From the NCBI RefSeq assembly GCF_932526225.1, contig NC_064045.1:4784498-4848497 (forward strand): a DNA stretch of 64,000 nucleotides. The letters run 5' to 3'. The notes beneath the pieces are model-generated. The model was given only the letters and a program-made list of their open reading frames with translations, was not told where the DNA came from and did no database searches. The position numbers and the translations under genes are program-made. How positions within the stretch are numbered: the first letter of the stretch is position 1; every line of letters starts with the position of its first letter. Source of the stretch: Nematostella vectensis. Taxonomy: Eukaryota; Cnidaria; Anthozoa; Actiniaria; Edwardsiidae. Positions 11,031 through 23,963 of the stretch are shown here, piece by piece.

Positions 11031-13211
11031 TTATAAAATGAAACTTTTCTTCTTTCTTTCTTTTTCCTTGTTTATCACACCACACCACACTGGAAACCCA
11101 ACTTTAAATTCCAAGCGACGAGGGAAATAACTTTTTTCTTGTGTGCGATTTCGTGATCAATCATTCTTTTCCTTATGAAATTTTTTGAAGATCTTAAGAG
11201 CAAAGGCACTTTAAAGACAAAAGGGGTCTTTCGATCAAGTGTTCTGTTGCATTGTTCTATATCTAACCCTCTCCGCTTTCAGACCAAGTTTAAAGTGTAT
11301 TGTTACCGAGCGTAGCCTTGGCCACAAGAGTACCATTGCCCTAATTTTGAAACCAAGAGAACATGTGCTTTTGAGGAAAGGTCGTCAGCTAATGATGTGC
11401 AAAATTTCATAAGGATTGGCGGTAGAGGGGGTGCGCGTCCCTTGTATGTGCAAACCCCCCTCGAGATACAGTGAGTGAGCTTTGATGTAAAATAAACATG
11501 ACTTCAGACGCGTACACAGGGGGTGGGCAGGGTGCGCGCGCACCTCCCGTGGCGGCCAAAATGTAGGAATCTTCAAATACTGTGCTTTTTTTCATTTGAT
11601 ACCTATGACTGCGCGACGTAATTGTGTAATTGTTGCAGTCAGCCCCCAAATACCGAATAAAACCAAAAATGCCGCTTGTTCACCCCTCTATTTTCAAAAT
11701 CCCGCGTGCAATAGAATAACTTAGAATTACAAAAGTTTTCGTTTAGCATTCAAAACTTTTATTATATCCTTCATCTTGAACGCGTCACAGTCGCCTACGC
11801 TGACGTTAAGACAGACTCGAATTCATGTCACTGTTTTATTTGTTGTAAATACCTTTCTAAATTGTAGACATCGTTTCACGTACATGATTTATGGTAGGTA
11901 AAGGTCAGACGGAAAGACAAACTCCCTACCGTGTAACAGCGATAAGCTAATGGATGTGATGTGAAAAATGGAAGCCCATTCTTATCAGACAGTATAGTCA
12001 CGTAGATATAAGATTTTCCTCCCTATTAAAAAAAACGGGAGAGTAGTATAAAGGTTGGTCTTCGTTTTTGCAAAAGAACAACATTATAACATCAAGCCGC
12101 TTTTTTCAGGGTTTGCTGAAAGATAGGTGCTGGAAATTATGGTACAAAAAAAAAAGGATTTGCCGGTTCTTCAATAAATAGACAGCCTTCTGGTGATAAT
12201 GATGTCGTATGTGGTGTTGGATGGACGGGAGGGGAGGGGAGGGGGTTAATGTTCTCAAATATTTGACTTCGGAAACGGCTTCCTTAGTCGCATCTTGGTA
12301 TATGGCGTTTAAAAATAGAAATGTTGATCGTGAAAAGTATCGAACGGATAACAACTGTGTATCCTCAGCATCAAATCATAAATAATCGGTTATTGTAAAA
12401 TCCACACCATTGGTATGCGATAAAAATGACAGAAAATGAAATATTGTTTTAAGCAGCACTTCACGTTTAAGTGGACCTGTATAACGTCTGTCTAGCACTG
12501 GTCCACATTAATATTGTGCGCATCGATCATAGCTCAAAAACTGCATTAACAACTGACTCTTATTGATATCTATGACGCAGATTTTTAAAAGAAGTAAGAA
12601 GTTACAAATCTGGCATATAGGGGGAGGGGAAGCTGAGCGCTAAAATGCTTGACGATTCCTAGGGGGGAGGGGTAGATAGGGGCAGAAATGTTGACTACCC
12701 TCTATCCTAGCCTTTGTTTTAAAAGGATCCTGAGAGTGTAGATGGGGCACAGTCATTCAGCCATTTTAGCAGGAATGAGACTTTACCCTTCAGGGATGGG
12801 AACTTGAACAGAATTAAGGGGAAACACCAAGAATAAAGGGATCCCCAACCCACCCCCCCATCCCTTTAGGTCTATGTGTTTACATACACCCTCCCCTCCC
12901 TCCCCCAGCTAATCACTCACATCTGGCTAAAGTTCTAAGTTCTAAGGAATGGGGTATTTAGTAGAATTTCTACAGCACGTTTTTTCCGACACGTGTTTAA
13001 CCTATAAGACCCTCTCAAGATTGACTCGACAATTTTCTTACAAAAATATGGAACATGATCTTTCCCTAAACAGAGTGGTTCTGACCTTGCGTGAGCTTGG
13101 GGGCTGTCGCTTGTAATAAGAGCTGTTCCTGCTGGGAAATACAGCACAAAATAGCTGTCATAGGCGCTGTTTAAATTAATGGGTATGTGCGGTGAACGAG
13201 GTAACCTAAAG

Positions 13212-14771
13212 ATGGACAAAACGAGAAGGGAGCTTACACGAAGTTTAGTGTCCACAAAAACGGCCCGGTCGATATTAAGCAAGAACTCGATCCAGGAGAT
13301 GAAATTTTCACGCGATTGCAAAAGTTTAGAAATGGCGTCGCAAGGTTTCAGAGGTGAACATTTACGCGCCAAGCGACAGATGCAGAAAAAGTTAGAGAGG
13401 CATATGCAAGAAACTCTTGATCGTGAAGACATCAAGCGATTGCAGAAGTTTATCGGAGATAAACAGGACGAACAGGAGTTTTATAACCTTTTCTCGTCAG
13501 GAAAACGGAAGTCGACAGGCTCTTCTCAGTTGCTAAGGGGCGGAAAATCAATTTTGAGTTTACAAAACAGGAATTGTACAAGAAGAGCGTCGACATCTTT
13601 GGGAATACGCGGAATAAAAGAAGAAGAAATTGAGGGTAATGGGGAAGAAAATGGATTAAGGACAACTAAGGAGGAATCGATGGTAGCTAAATGTTCCAAC
13701 GGACGGCGCCGAAGAGGCGGGCTAGCCCTGTCCGAGGAACAAATTCTCGGACAACAGGAAGGAGAAGGCTTAGACAAAGAGGTTCAAGAAGAACAGAGTT
13801 TAAATGCGTGGAATGTTCAAACGAGTTCTTATCCGATTGATCTGTATGAGAGGTTTAACGAACTGAGGGCAAAAGACGATCACGAAATCACTGGAAATGT
13901 TACACATGACAAAACTTTAGTCTGTGGAAAAGCAGAAGGAGAATCAACAAAAAGTAACTTTGCGCTGGCGCAATGTTCCGAGAAAAGTAGCGAGGTCTTA
14001 TTGGAAGCTGGTGCTCCCGATTGTTCGGAGATTAATACAGAAATGAATGAGGAAGGCAAAGCAATTTTCTCGCGTACTGAAGCAACCTCGGTTCAAAACA
14101 AGTCCAGCAATTTAACAATTTCTCGACTGTCAGAGCACCTCAGGGCTACAAGCATGACCGGCAGAGAGATTTCAGGACCACTCCACAGGAAACTATCCAC
14201 AACAGATAGACAGTGTTTACTTGGAATACCACCGAGTGTTCGTAGAAGGATTTCAGACGCAAGTTGGACGAGTGAAGGAGGGGTCATAAACGACAGCGGG
14301 TCTCGAAGTCGCCGCGGGAGCGTTTTGCAAAAATCTAATAGCTGCCCGAACGGGCTGGTCGTACCATACTCGGAGGAGCCATTTTATCTTGTGACAAAGC
14401 GTCGAAGGTCAAGACGAATGACGAATTGGCAGCGAAATGAGATCGATTTAGAGACCCTAAAACATCTCGAGGAACTTCACAAAAGAGCTTGTGAAAACAT
14501 TGACGAGAATAACAACGACGAAGAAGAACCCGCGCCTGCGCTCTCTGAGATCCTTCCCCCAATTATCCTCCCGCGGATTTATACACAACAGCGTGCGAAG
14601 GAAATGAAGAAGGAAGTCAAGATAGCCCCGAAACCGATTCCCGGCGATAGGACTGCCAGTAGGGCAAGTAGTCATACACAGATAGATGTGAATAAGCTCA
14701 CCAAGAATTTGAAGGAGTGTAGGTACCTGAGGATTCGTAACATGCAGGCTACTCCTTCTAAATACGTATGA
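13212..14771 (+). CDS. LPPI/CRYLR family member F2, single exon, 519 aa
   Basis: The longest member; function unknown. The preferred start is Met-13212 (MDKTRRELTRSL), matching the family start; an in-frame Met-13179 would add 11 residues. Features in order: T-A-R-S-I-L-S-K-N-S-I-Q, Lys/Glu-rich helix, a long acidic and serine-rich middle not seen in the other members, PYSEEPFYLVTKRRRSRR, a short acidic run, EILPPIILPRIYTQQ and LKECRYLRIR near the C-terminus. Apart from the expanded middle it is collinear with F1. An AATAAA lies about 300 bases downstream. No homologue is recalled outside this group. Confidence 0.8.
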   Translation: MDKTRRELTRSLVSTKTARSILSKNSIQEMKFSRDCKSLEMASQGFRGEHLRAKRQMQKKLERHMQETLDREDIKRLQKFIGDKQDEQEFYNLFSSGKRKSTGSSQLLRGGKSILSLQNRNCTRRASTSLGIRGIKEEEIEGNGEENGLRTTKEESMVAKCSNGRRRRGGLALSEEQILGQQEGEGLDKEVQEEQSLNAWNVQTSSYPIDLYERFNELRAKDDHEITGNVTHDKTLVCGKAEGESTKSNFALAQCSEKSSEVLLEAGAPDCSEINTEMNEEGKAIFSRTEATSVQNKSSNLTISRLSEHLRATSMTGREISGPLHRKLSTTDRQCLLGIPPSVRRRISDASWTSEGGVINDSGSRSRRGSVLQKSNSCPNGLVVPYSEEPFYLVTKRRRSRRMTNWQRNEIDLETLKHLEELHKRACENIDENNNDEEEPAPALSEILPPIILPRIYTQQRAKEMKKEVKIAPKPIPGDRTASRASSHTQIDVNKLTKNLKECRYLRIRNMQATPSKYV

Positions 14772-14821
14772 AAACATGCTGTAGACATTGCCGTAAAGCC
14801 TAAACAGGAGACAGGAGGGTT

Positions 14822-14915
14822 CCCGCCCCCCCCCCCCCCACCCCCCCCCCCCAAAGTTTTTCCTAAAATTAAAAGGAAATGACCAGTAGGGGCGTGGCTA
14901 TGCATGGCACCAGTT
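14822..14915. repeat. Dispersed repeat starting with poly-C
   Basis: A poly-C block is followed by TTTTTCCTAAAATTAAAAGG and AAATGACCAGTAGGGGCGTG. A second copy with the same order is at 32717-32790, which shows a dispersed repeat family rather than chance homopolymers. Confidence 0.6.
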
Positions 14916-15077
14916 TTCTTAATGTCCCTTACAACGAACCATCCATCTCCCGCCCCTCCTTTAAGGCTCTGGTTGGTTACCTGAGGAGTCATAACAAAGC
15001 CTAATTTGGCTACTATAACTTGTGACTCGACCCGGCTTGACTCTTCAGGATCTTTTGGGTGGTTTTGGGTGATTTAT

Positions 15078-15083
15078 AATAAA
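15078..15083 (+). terminator. Possible polyadenylation signal of F2
   Basis: AATAAA lies 307 bases after the F2 stop codon; no closer consensus was noticed. Confidence 0.25.
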
Positions 15084-15517
15084 GTGCACGGTTATGGTGC
15101 TGTAGTGTTGGGATGAGGTGGAGGTATTACAGTATTGCATCAATAACAGCGAAGTAGTAGAACTAAGTGCATGTGAATTACGAGGCTAGAAAAGTTTCGA
15201 AATTGAATTAATTTATTGGATTGTTATTATTAAAACACGTATCTTGCCCGACTCTGCGATTACTTTGACTTTATATTTTTCCTAAGCTATACCATTAATT
15301 ATCAAGATTCTTTTCTTAAAAAAAGTTGTGCAGTTGATGTAAAATACCCAGCTGTTGAACTGGCGCGTCTCAAGAGAAGTCGTGTGAATGGTAATCAATG
15401 GTAAGCAGGTATAAATAGAAATGTATGAAAATACTTCTTCGCTGTCCAAAATCCATCAACAGACGACCTTCGAAAGCCACAAACCGCTAGGCTGCTCCAT
15501 AGGAAAACCCTTCCCCC

Positions 15518-15903
15518 AACCTCGTTCCCAGGGCCCTCGACACGCTGAAAAACGCAAGACTAGTTCCAGTACCTCGCGGTTAAACCAGCCTTTTTGTTTT
15601 GAAATGGCGGCGATTTACCGGCAAACTGTCACATTTTGACGAATGCTAAGAAAACTAGACCAAACTTAAGGCTACAATTTTCTGTCATCTGTCATCTTTT
15701 GTACTACAGTATGGTTTTAATGCTGTACAGTTTGTCAAAACAACGACAGAAGTCAGCAGCTTTCGTACCTTTGCTCGAACGACGATTCAACACCCAGGGC
15801 CCTTTCCCTTTCCTGTCATTTGGGTCGGCGGGAAAACGCACGGCGCATGCGCGTCCTGTCATTCGGGCCGGCGGGAAAGGGAGAGGACCCTGACAACGAG
15901 GTT
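15518..15903. mobile_element. Inverted-end element, AACCTCGTT termini
   Basis: Left AACCTCGTTCCCAGGGCCCT is inverted at the right end as GAGGACCCTGACAACGAGGT. An internal direct repeat of CCTGTCATT(T/C)GGG(T/C)CGGCGGG is present. About 386 bp, non-coding. Confidence 0.6.
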
Positions 15904-16667
15904 GTCCTCTCCCCCCACCCTTGGCCACCAAAAAGTACATTTGATACCTCTATGAAATGAACCTCGGGCGCAAATTGTCTGCGCCCCCTGTTCTACCGCC
16001 TGGGTTTCCCAGCATTTATGGGTTTATTTATCAGGCTTATTTTGGGTAATCTGGTCAAGTGTTTTGTCGAAAGACAAACATATTGTTAAAAGACAAGCTA
16101 TTTGGGCTCGCTGAAGCAAAACGGGATTTTTTTTTGGGGGGAGGGGTAGGAATCATGAATTACGGACCAATCAAGAAAACTGGTCACGAGTCATAGAATG
16201 AATTTTCTAAATGGCATTTCTAAAATGTATAATAAACAAAAGTCGAAAATTAAATGTTTAATTAGGACACTGTTCTCGGGTCATGTATACTAAATATTTG
16301 GGATCAGAAGGCAGAAAACCTTTATTGTGTAGTTCCAGAAAATATCCATACCCCCAATGGAGGGGTTTGGAAATTGCGGGGGTGGGGGGTTCAAACGCCC
16401 AGGAATTTCGGGAGGGTAGGTGGGGGAGGAGGGGAGGGTAAAATGCCCTTTTTACTTTACAGTTACTCGGAGAAGATATCGTTTAAAATTTCAAATCGTG
16501 AATCTTGAATCTTTAATACGGCCAAAGAACACGCAAAAAAGTAAACATAAACACACCACTAGACTACACAAGTCTTTTCAACCAGTAGTTTTTTTTATTT
16601 TTCACTAATTTTGTTTTTCGCCCTATGTTTACCGTAAAATCAATAGGGACAAATAAAGAGCTTGGGC

Positions 16668-16835
16668 TACCTGTGGGAGGAGGGGGGTGGACTCTCCTGA
16701 TAAGTAGACGGGGTTGATCTTCCTATACCAACTGTTATCTCTTCTTAGGCAGGGTTGTTTAACGGCTTTTCAGATTTATCTTTTAGGAGACCACACCCAA
16801 TTTGCTAGGGGGTAAGAATTAGGGGTCAAAATTTA
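16668..16835. repeat. Dispersed repeat shared with 54745-54910
   Basis: Contains GGACTCTCCTGATAAGTAGA followed by CGGGGTTGATC. The copy near 54760 has GGACTCTGATAAAAAACAGA and CGGGGGTGATC. Later parts of both mention ACACCCAATTTGCTA-like sequence in one orientation or the other. Confidence 0.45.
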
Positions 16836-17101
16836 TGTTGACCACGATTTTGCCGACCGGATCACCCCCGTTTGTTTTTGTCCCCACTTCCCCCCTTCCA
16901 CTTCCCCCCCCCCCCCCCCCGGTTCCCTTGGTGGGAAAGTGTAAGAGGATTTACAATGGATATACCACCGTGTATGTTTTGAAAAATACGCCTATCCAAG
17001 TAGCTCGCTATAAGCTTATAAGAGCTCCAGAGCTCCAGATTCCAACCAGTAACTATGTTCAATTGAAACCCGCGCAAACTAGGCGCATGCGCACTAACAA
17101 A

Positions 17102-17374
17102 TAGGGGACTTGTTCTAAGAGATCACGTGACCTGGGTGGCAAATTCAAAACAAAATAATAATAAAAAATCAGAAATGACTGCGCCCGTCACACCGGAGAA
17201 CGGCGTAAAAGCACAATCTAAATGAAACTAAACCCTTTCTGCAAAAAAGGAATTCTGACTTTTTTCGTAAGCGCTAAGTAAGTTGCTTTTTGTTGCTGTT
17301 ATTTTTCCTCTTCTGAACGCGCGCGCTAGTTTGCCACCCAAACAGTCACGTGATCTCTTAGCGCAAATCCCATA
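17102..17374. mobile_element. MITE-like element with TCACGTGA in both ends
   Basis: Left arm CTAAGAGATCACGTGACC and right arm GTCACGTGATCTCTTAG are inverted copies; similarity extends outward to TAGGGGACTTG and CAAATCCCATA and inward to GGGTGGCAAA. A TA duplication is possible. Each end carries a CACGTG E-box. Confidence 0.7.
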
Positions 17375-17800
17375 TTGAGCACATGTGCATTTGACGGATG
17401 GATTGCGTGACATATTGTTCTTTCAAAGGTTAACGACGCGCGAGAAAGACAATGTCATAACAGACGTGTATTCACGTCAAGAAAGAAGTGGCTACAATGA
17501 TATCTCTAATTTCATTGTAATTATGTTGTAATTCAGTGTATTTTACATCCTTTTACTTGATCCTTTTTTAGAAGGATTTCGAGTATACTCTTTGCGTTAC
17601 ACGCACTTCTTCTAGTTTTTGTATTAACAGGACAAAACAACAGTGTCCTTTAAACGTATTGTTTTCAGCTGAAGTGTCTCACAGACAGCAAATGGCCTAC
17701 AGTGTAGGATACCATATCGAGTCGAATATCAAGAATCAGAATCACGGGTCCACTCCAATTATGGGTTACCCGAGTGTTGTCACATGGAATCCATACTAAT

Positions 17801-18799
17801 TCAAACTTTGAATTTGTTTGTTTTCCTAGGTTTTACCCGCAAATACCTACAGTCTTTTAGGTTTCTCGTCAAGCCACTCATATCAATGTCTATTCGCTCT
17901 CCAGGCTTTCTCCAGTTGTTGCGATCAACATGTTTCATTTCGTCTATAACTAGCTGGGTCTGGTAAATACTTGGCAAAACCATCGGAGGTAGAAGCTCAC
18001 ATAGCGGCCGCTCTTTTTTTAAGTCGCTAAAACTACTATGCTTTGCATCAGACTTCGAATCAGCTATTTGTTTGAAACCCAAATTAGACAAATCCGGCGC
18101 AGACGAACTCATCTCTCGACTCATTGCAAGCAAAGGTTTGAGCGTTGTTTGTTCCTGTGATATGAATTCCTTTTGTGGAATTTTCGCGTTTGGGACTTCT
18201 AAGGAGTATTTGATATCTTCATCCATTCTTGATGTGACCCTTCGAGATATCCTAGGCGAAGGCCCGCAAAGGCTAACACTTCTAGCTCGTGGTTTCTTTG
18301 TCTGTGGAGGCGGGGGATGTGGGACTAGTTTATCCTCTTTTACGCTAACGCTTGTGTCAATATTGAAAATATCTCCCGCGCTATAACTACGGTAAACTTT
18401 TTGCGCGTGTGCGGGCTTCTTAAGGGGTGCATTCTTAGGCTTGGTTACACGAATCTTTGGAAGGCTTTCTTGACTGTTCTCTCGATTTATAAGCTCCCTG
18501 ATCTGTGTTTCTTTGACCAAGGAATGCTTTCTAATCCAGCCTGCTATTCGTTCTTGTTTGGTATTTCCAAGTGGGTCATTGCGGGCTGGTTGAACTCTAG
18601 CGCGTGGACGCGGGCGAATCGAACTTGGCTTGATAATGACATTGTCTCCTTTAAAATGCTCCTTCAATGACTTCAAAAGCCTGCTTTGATTCTCATCTTT
18701 GACTATAATGGTACGAAGGCTCGTTTTTTCTTCATTTCGCTCGTCGAATTCCAACGAATCTTGACTCTCGGTGGAAAATCTGTCACAGTCTTCCTGCAT
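17801..18799 (-). CDS. LPPI/CRYLR family member F3, about 332 aa
   Basis: Family membership is clear from RSYSAGDIFNI, ELLPPMVLPSIYQTQ and LKDCRYLRVK in the same order as F1. The N-terminal R-N-A segment is not obvious. Met-18799 (MQEDCDRF) is the first ATG in frame; the open frame reaches 18868 and beyond. A pyrimidine-plus-AG sequence (AATCTCTCCAG) just upstream could be a splice acceptor, so an upstream exon carrying the usual N-terminus is possible. The protein is basic and serine-rich with no membrane segments. It lies convergent to F2 and just downstream, on the same strand, of the K2P array. Confidence 0.75.
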   Translation of the reverse strand: MQEDCDRFSTESQDSLEFDERNEEKTSLRTIIVKDENQSRLLKSLKEHFKGDNVIIKPSSIRPRPRARVQPARNDPLGNTKQERIAGWIRKHSLVKETQIRELINRENSQESLPKIRVTKPKNAPLKKPAHAQKVYRSYSAGDIFNIDTSVSVKEDKLVPHPPPPQTKKPRARSVSLCGPSPRISRRVTSRMDEDIKYSLEVPNAKIPQKEFISQEQTTLKPLLAMSREMSSSAPDLSNLGFKQIADSKSDAKHSSFSDLKKERPLCELLPPMVLPSIYQTQLVIDEMKHVDRNNWRKPGERIDIDMSGLTRNLKDCRYLRVKPRKTNKFKV

Positions 18800-18868
18800 T
18801 TTAGCGGCAATTGAGATTGAACTCTTGTTCTCCACACGGTGTTTTAGTGTCTGGTTTGCGTAAATCAA

Positions 18869-20400
18869 GTCTGGAGAGATTTTTGTAATACTTCAGCTCA
18901 GGAACAAAGTAATAATGACAATTTCACGTGTTTACTTGCACTGGAATATCCGATTTGAATACTTCCTGTAATTACTATATCACATGGTGAGCTTTTAGCG
19001 CATTTTAAACACGTAGCCCGCTTATAACATCACGCACGTACAGCCCCTTAGAATCACACACAAACCCTTTTGGAAGATTTCAACATTCATAATCACCAAA
19101 ACACTTTAGAACCAAAAGGATTTCGAACACGTGCAGACATTCTTCTCTCTAATTTCTTCAGCGAGTCTCGTGCGTGGTGCAAGTCTTGCATGCGTCGGGA
19201 GAAGATCTTTTATAAGTCCGAGTTTTGCGATAAGGGGCTTACAAGCTTAGTAAAGAGCCAGGAATGCGACAAGTTGTGCGAGAGGATCGGGAGTGCATGA
19301 AACCTAGTTATTAATTTGGGTATTTGCATAGCAGTCTGCTAATGGGGTCGCAGAGGTTTGGCGATGACATGTCAAGCACTTGACAATTTTTCACATTGTG
19401 GAATTGATTTTTACCGAAAATGCTCCGGAGTTGTCAATGGCAATTAATAGTGCTGGATTATCCTTTCATCGGGGTGTAGGCAAAAACCACGCGAACCGAA
19501 GCACCTCATAAGAAGGTATCCTTAATCTCTGATCTCTACCAGCCACCACTTTGTAATCGAGCAAATAACCAAGTTTTCCTGCAATGAAGGCGTTTACCCT
19601 GTCTTTTTTTTAACGAAAAACTCGAGCGATCGCTCAAAATCATTCCCAGCAAAATACAAAGAAAAGAGGCCTCTGTTTCTGCTAGCAGGGTACAATTGGT
19701 ACAATAACGTAAAAAAATAATTTTTCCTAGATGGTCAATTTGAAATTTCTTCAAATAATTTATCTGAATGAAAATAATAACATATGTATGGCTGACAAAA
19801 ATAAATTTGAGACCCCTGTGGTATGTAAGCTAATAAGCGCGAGGAAGACCCCTCCCCTTTTTTATTCTCTTTTTATTTGCCACAGGAAGCCCAAATCTTG
19901 TGTGTCATAGGGGCTAACGCGATCCATACCCCGGGTCTGTGGGTAGGCTAGTGGGTAGGTAGTGCCCAATAAGCACAGGGAGCCGATAACGCCACATAGT
20001 ACAATACCTCACATTAATCAACAATATATCTCGCCATAGTGTTATAACAACGCAAAATGCCGTTCGCAACAAAATTTGGCTCTACCATTTCTCTCTCTAT
20101 TACTTAGCTGTAGGGATAAAGTGATTTACATGTGGGTAAACTTTCTTTTTTTCGGTTATTCCTGTTGAATTCCAGTAATCTCGTAGAACCACTTAAAACA
20201 AATTTTAGCCTTTAGAAAGAAGACACGTTAATTTGTTTGCATTTATATTCAAATGATACAGGATAATCAACAGTGGCGTGGCTTGGAAACTAGTACTTTA
20301 GGAAGCGTTTAAAAAAGGTCATATTTTCTTAAATTTCTCTATTATGCATCATATGTAAAATCAATACAATAAAGAATATTATCCGTGGCCTCTATTTTGA
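18869..20400. other. Intergenic stretch between F3 and K2P-A
   Basis: No gene or repeat of note is seen; AT-rich with short unrelated open frames. Any upstream exon of F3 would lie here. Confidence 0.4.
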
Positions 20401-20457
20401 TATAGGGTGTGTTCAAGATAATTTCAATGTCCCACATGAGAAGGGTTGTGCTGACGT

Positions 20458-22274
20458 CTACAATTTGGAGTCTATCGAGACAGCGTCATCTGTCTGAGAA
20501 GCCACGTGTTTCACTCGTTCCCAATACCCACTCAACTCGTCTTGTGACGCCTCGAAATCCTTCTCGCCCCGCGGGACCGTCCCGCGTTGGCAGCAACAAA
20601 ACCTGCGACACTGAAAAGAACGCAAATCTGACTTTTCGCCATACGTGGCCACAGCATCCAATAAAGCCGACATGAAACATAACCCGAGTAACAGACTCAT
20701 GACATCAGAAGTAGCAGGAATAAGATCCCCGAAACCGACCGTTGTCAAGGTGATAAACCAAGCGTACACTGATTGAAGGAATGTCCAATTTTCGCGAGTG
20801 CATGAGAAAAAAGAGGCAATTAAGAGGTAAAGAATAGCGACGGTTATGTCGCCCAAGCAGACCTTTCCTTCAAGACCTTTCACTTCCGTTCGCTTGAGGC
20901 ATCTCGTCTCGATCAGTATGATGAGTTTCTTGATGTAGTGGTTATAGTGGTTGCCCATGGATTTAAGCGTTAACAGGGTCAAAGGGATTCCAACTAACGC
21001 GTAGAAGATGGTGAAGAGTTGGCCACCTGGAGTCTTCGGCGTCAAGTTTCCATAACCTAGGGAATAATTATCTATTTAACAAAATATCACTCTCATTAGT
21101 GCGTGCGTGTGACATCCAAAAATCCAGTGATGACGTCACCTGTAATCCAGGCTTTAGCTGCAATAAGCTGGAATAAACTAACAAGGGGTCCTTCTATAAT
21201 ATAAATGTACTTTTTCCCGGAATTAAACCCTTCAAAGGAAGTGAGGTAAGGTATTATTTTTCTGCTCATTTTTTAGCTCGTTTTTTTCTTAGGAATGAGC
21301 TTTCTAGCAAATAATTGCTCAAATTGTTTTCTAGAAATTCTGGAATTCGTTATGGATGAAATATCAAATATGCAAAGGAATGTTTTTTAGTCATCAAGAT
21401 ACTGAATGATTTGCGCATGTTTACAAGGGTTTTTTTTGCTTCAGGGGTCTTGTATACTTTTTTTTGTTTTCATTCAATTGCCGTTTTTAATTTATGTTAA
21501 AAATGCAGCTACCGCCAATTTTTTGAATTCTATTTGAAGGAGAAAAAAGCTAATTATGAAAAATAACAGCTAATCTTTTAGTGCATTCGACACGAATTTG
21601 TAGATAAAATCTTTAAAATAATTTCCCTAAAGTTGAGTTGAACACAAACAAAACTTAAGCAAACATTTCGAGAAATATTTACGTTAAAGTGATAATCAGT
21701 CGATGAAATATGCATATACTGAAAATAAATGGATACTTTTTGCTACCTCTCTCAAAAGATACATATTTTATCTGAGAATAAATATTTTTCGTTTATATAG
21801 TAGGTAAAGTAATAAGCTCAGTAGTTGAATAGTAGTTGAGCACATTTTGGCTAACTGATTTTCTGAATAACAAAATTAAACAATAGCAATGATATGATCA
21901 ACAAAAAAGATAATCCAAGTCTATCCTTGCATTTCTTTAATTAATATATATATATAAATATATACTTTCAACTTACCAATAGTCGTCAACAGATGTGTAG
22001 CGAAGGTCAACCCTTTAAATACATCCCAGTTATTTCTTTGACTCGATAACGCCGTCATACTTGATATGTTAAATATCATGGCGAGGAAGTCTTCCTCTTT
22101 CATCTTGAATCGCTGGGTTGCGTTTATTTGGAGAAGACGAAGAATCTCTTTTCCATCGGTAGTTTTCCCGCCATTATTCTCCCTCTCGAGAGTCATAAAT
22201 ATCGCTGCACCAATCCACAGATAGCAAATGAAAAGCAAAATTCTTATCATGAAAACCCTTGATTCTCCTCTCAT
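20458..22274 (-). CDS. K2P-A, two-pore-domain potassium channel, 298 aa
   Basis: Two exons, 22274-21977 and 21056-20458, joined by a GT-AG intron of 920 bases, give 299 codons including stop. The intron falls inside the first Gly codon of the P1 filter GYG, the intron position I recall as conserved in animal KCNK genes. Residues 8-27 are the first membrane helix (YLWIGAAIF), followed by an extracellular loop with NAT and NIS glycosylation sites and no cysteine, filter 1 TTIGYGN, M2, a basic cytosolic loop, M3, filter 2 TTVGFGDL and M4. The start resembles TASK-type channels. The tail ends SIDSKL, which fits a class I PDZ ligand. TAG-CA directly before the ATG suggests an upstream non-coding exon. 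Exon 2 is about 92% identical to that of K2P-B. Confidence 0.92.
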
Positions 22275-22299
22275 TGCTAAAACAGGAAGGATCTATACT

Positions 22300-23960
22300 C
22301 AGTTTGATTAGTTTTTGTCACTTTTTGAAGCTTATCTTATAAACGAGTTGTTTTGAAATGTGTGCCTGACCCGAATTGAGCAGGATTTAGCGAATTTTAG
22401 TACTTTCAAGCTATTCAGTTTCATTTGGCATCCCGTGTATTTGTTACACAACTTCCCTATATCTATGTTAATAAATGAAAACACCTGTTAAGGGATATTC
22501 TAGACCTCCTGGTAACGGTAGTCAAGCAGAGTAAGACGGCGTAAAGGGCATAAAACGGATCTGTTCCGCAAAATACCTGTTCCCGCAGCCCGTTTTTTTT
22601 TTTGCTTGGCTGGAAGATCTTAGACCCTTCGGTTGCTGGGAAAAAAATCGTCCCGAATGGTTCTGCTGGTTTTTGAAGTCGAACTAGTTGTGTTGGGAAT
22701 AATAAAGGCGCTGGTCGTATGCTTGAGAAAAAAAATAGTCCGGATCGGTTTTACGGTCAATTATTCAGTGCTAAAATCCTAACCAATGCTGGCTGGGGAA
22801 AAAAGGAATGGTCCCTCGCCTGGGAAAATGGAACAGATAATGTTTTCCCAGCAACTTTTTAAATGAATATTTTCGGAATCAGAACATATTTAAAGGATGC
22901 AATATGAGAAATATGCTATTTTAACTCGTTGTATGCCCTTGATTACGTAAATATATAATACGTTTGAACAGTTAGCTTTGCAAGCTCGACATACAGCAAG
23001 ATTTCAAGTTTTCACGTGAAGCTAGCTGAAGTGATATTACTTGGATTATAGTTCGATAAGTTGACAAACACCTGCAGGCTGTGGCAATCAATGGCTGTCG
23101 TTTTTCTAAATGGTCTTAAAGAGCATGGGGCGAGCGCGCGGGAGACCTGTGATATTCTAAAACGCTACGGACTAGGCTCCATTTCCTAGATGGCTGCCAG
23201 CAAAATCGAATTAATCACGATTTCCTGCAAGTTTACGTGGAAATTCTCGACTTAGTTCTAGAGCGACATAGTCTACTTTGAAGCCGTTTGCGTTTGTCAG
23301 TCGCGCGGACGGCTGCAAAGGAGATTAAGACAGAAAAAAAAAGCAAAAAAAAAAAAATGATTGGACTCCCAAATATTGTATGTAATGCCTAATAAGGAAA
23401 TGGCCGAGCAAGCTACAAAACGACAGTTTTTAAAACAAGATTGACTGATAGCGTAGATGCAGAATTAAGATCAGAAAATGTAAGCTGTGAGGAAAATAAA
23501 TCACCTCCCTCAAATCTGACTGTAGATTTGCTACAGTTGCAATAGTCTGGATCCGCCACTGGAAGTCCGATTTTCCAAGAAACTATCTGCGACTGAAAGA
23601 CCCAGGCAATCGACTTCAGGGACACCGTTGGTTTTGTTTTATAATTTGAAATATTTTATCATTTCGGAAAATGCTATTATTCAAAGACAATATAATTATA
23701 GATAATATTGATTATGGTATATTTTGTAGATTTCACATTGATTTATATTAAATCAAGTGGATTTAGTTCGTTATAAATCTAATTAGCAATTATTTTTTGT
23801 TACACTAATAAATATTGGTCACAAAAGTCGACGCTGAATGTTACTGAAACGTGTAGTTCATAGAAATTTTTAAATCTTATTGATCAAATTTGAAATTTGT
23901 GCCCTTGTACAAGTATTTTCAAATCCTTTTTCTTTTCACCATGAGAAAAGAGCAAAATTC
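22300..23960. other. Upstream flank of K2P-A
   Basis: No gene seen. It contains degenerate copies of a GGCTGG(G)GAAAAAA-type sequence around 22600-22840 and AT-rich DNA. A 5' untranslated exon of K2P-A probably lies in or beyond this stretch. Confidence 0.35.
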
Positions 23961-23963
23961 TCC

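Larger units (their letters stand above)
7031..13178. other. Long intergenic stretch between F1 and F2
   Basis: No firm gene. It holds G-runs near 8211-8237 and 10352-10371, the dispersed repeat at 8175-8360 and the inverted-repeat element at 10795-11030. A possible spliced minus-strand gene (candidate exons 9911-9788, 8739-8685 and 7570-7479, phases compatible) is discussed under findings but is not supported by any recognised family. Confidence 0.45.
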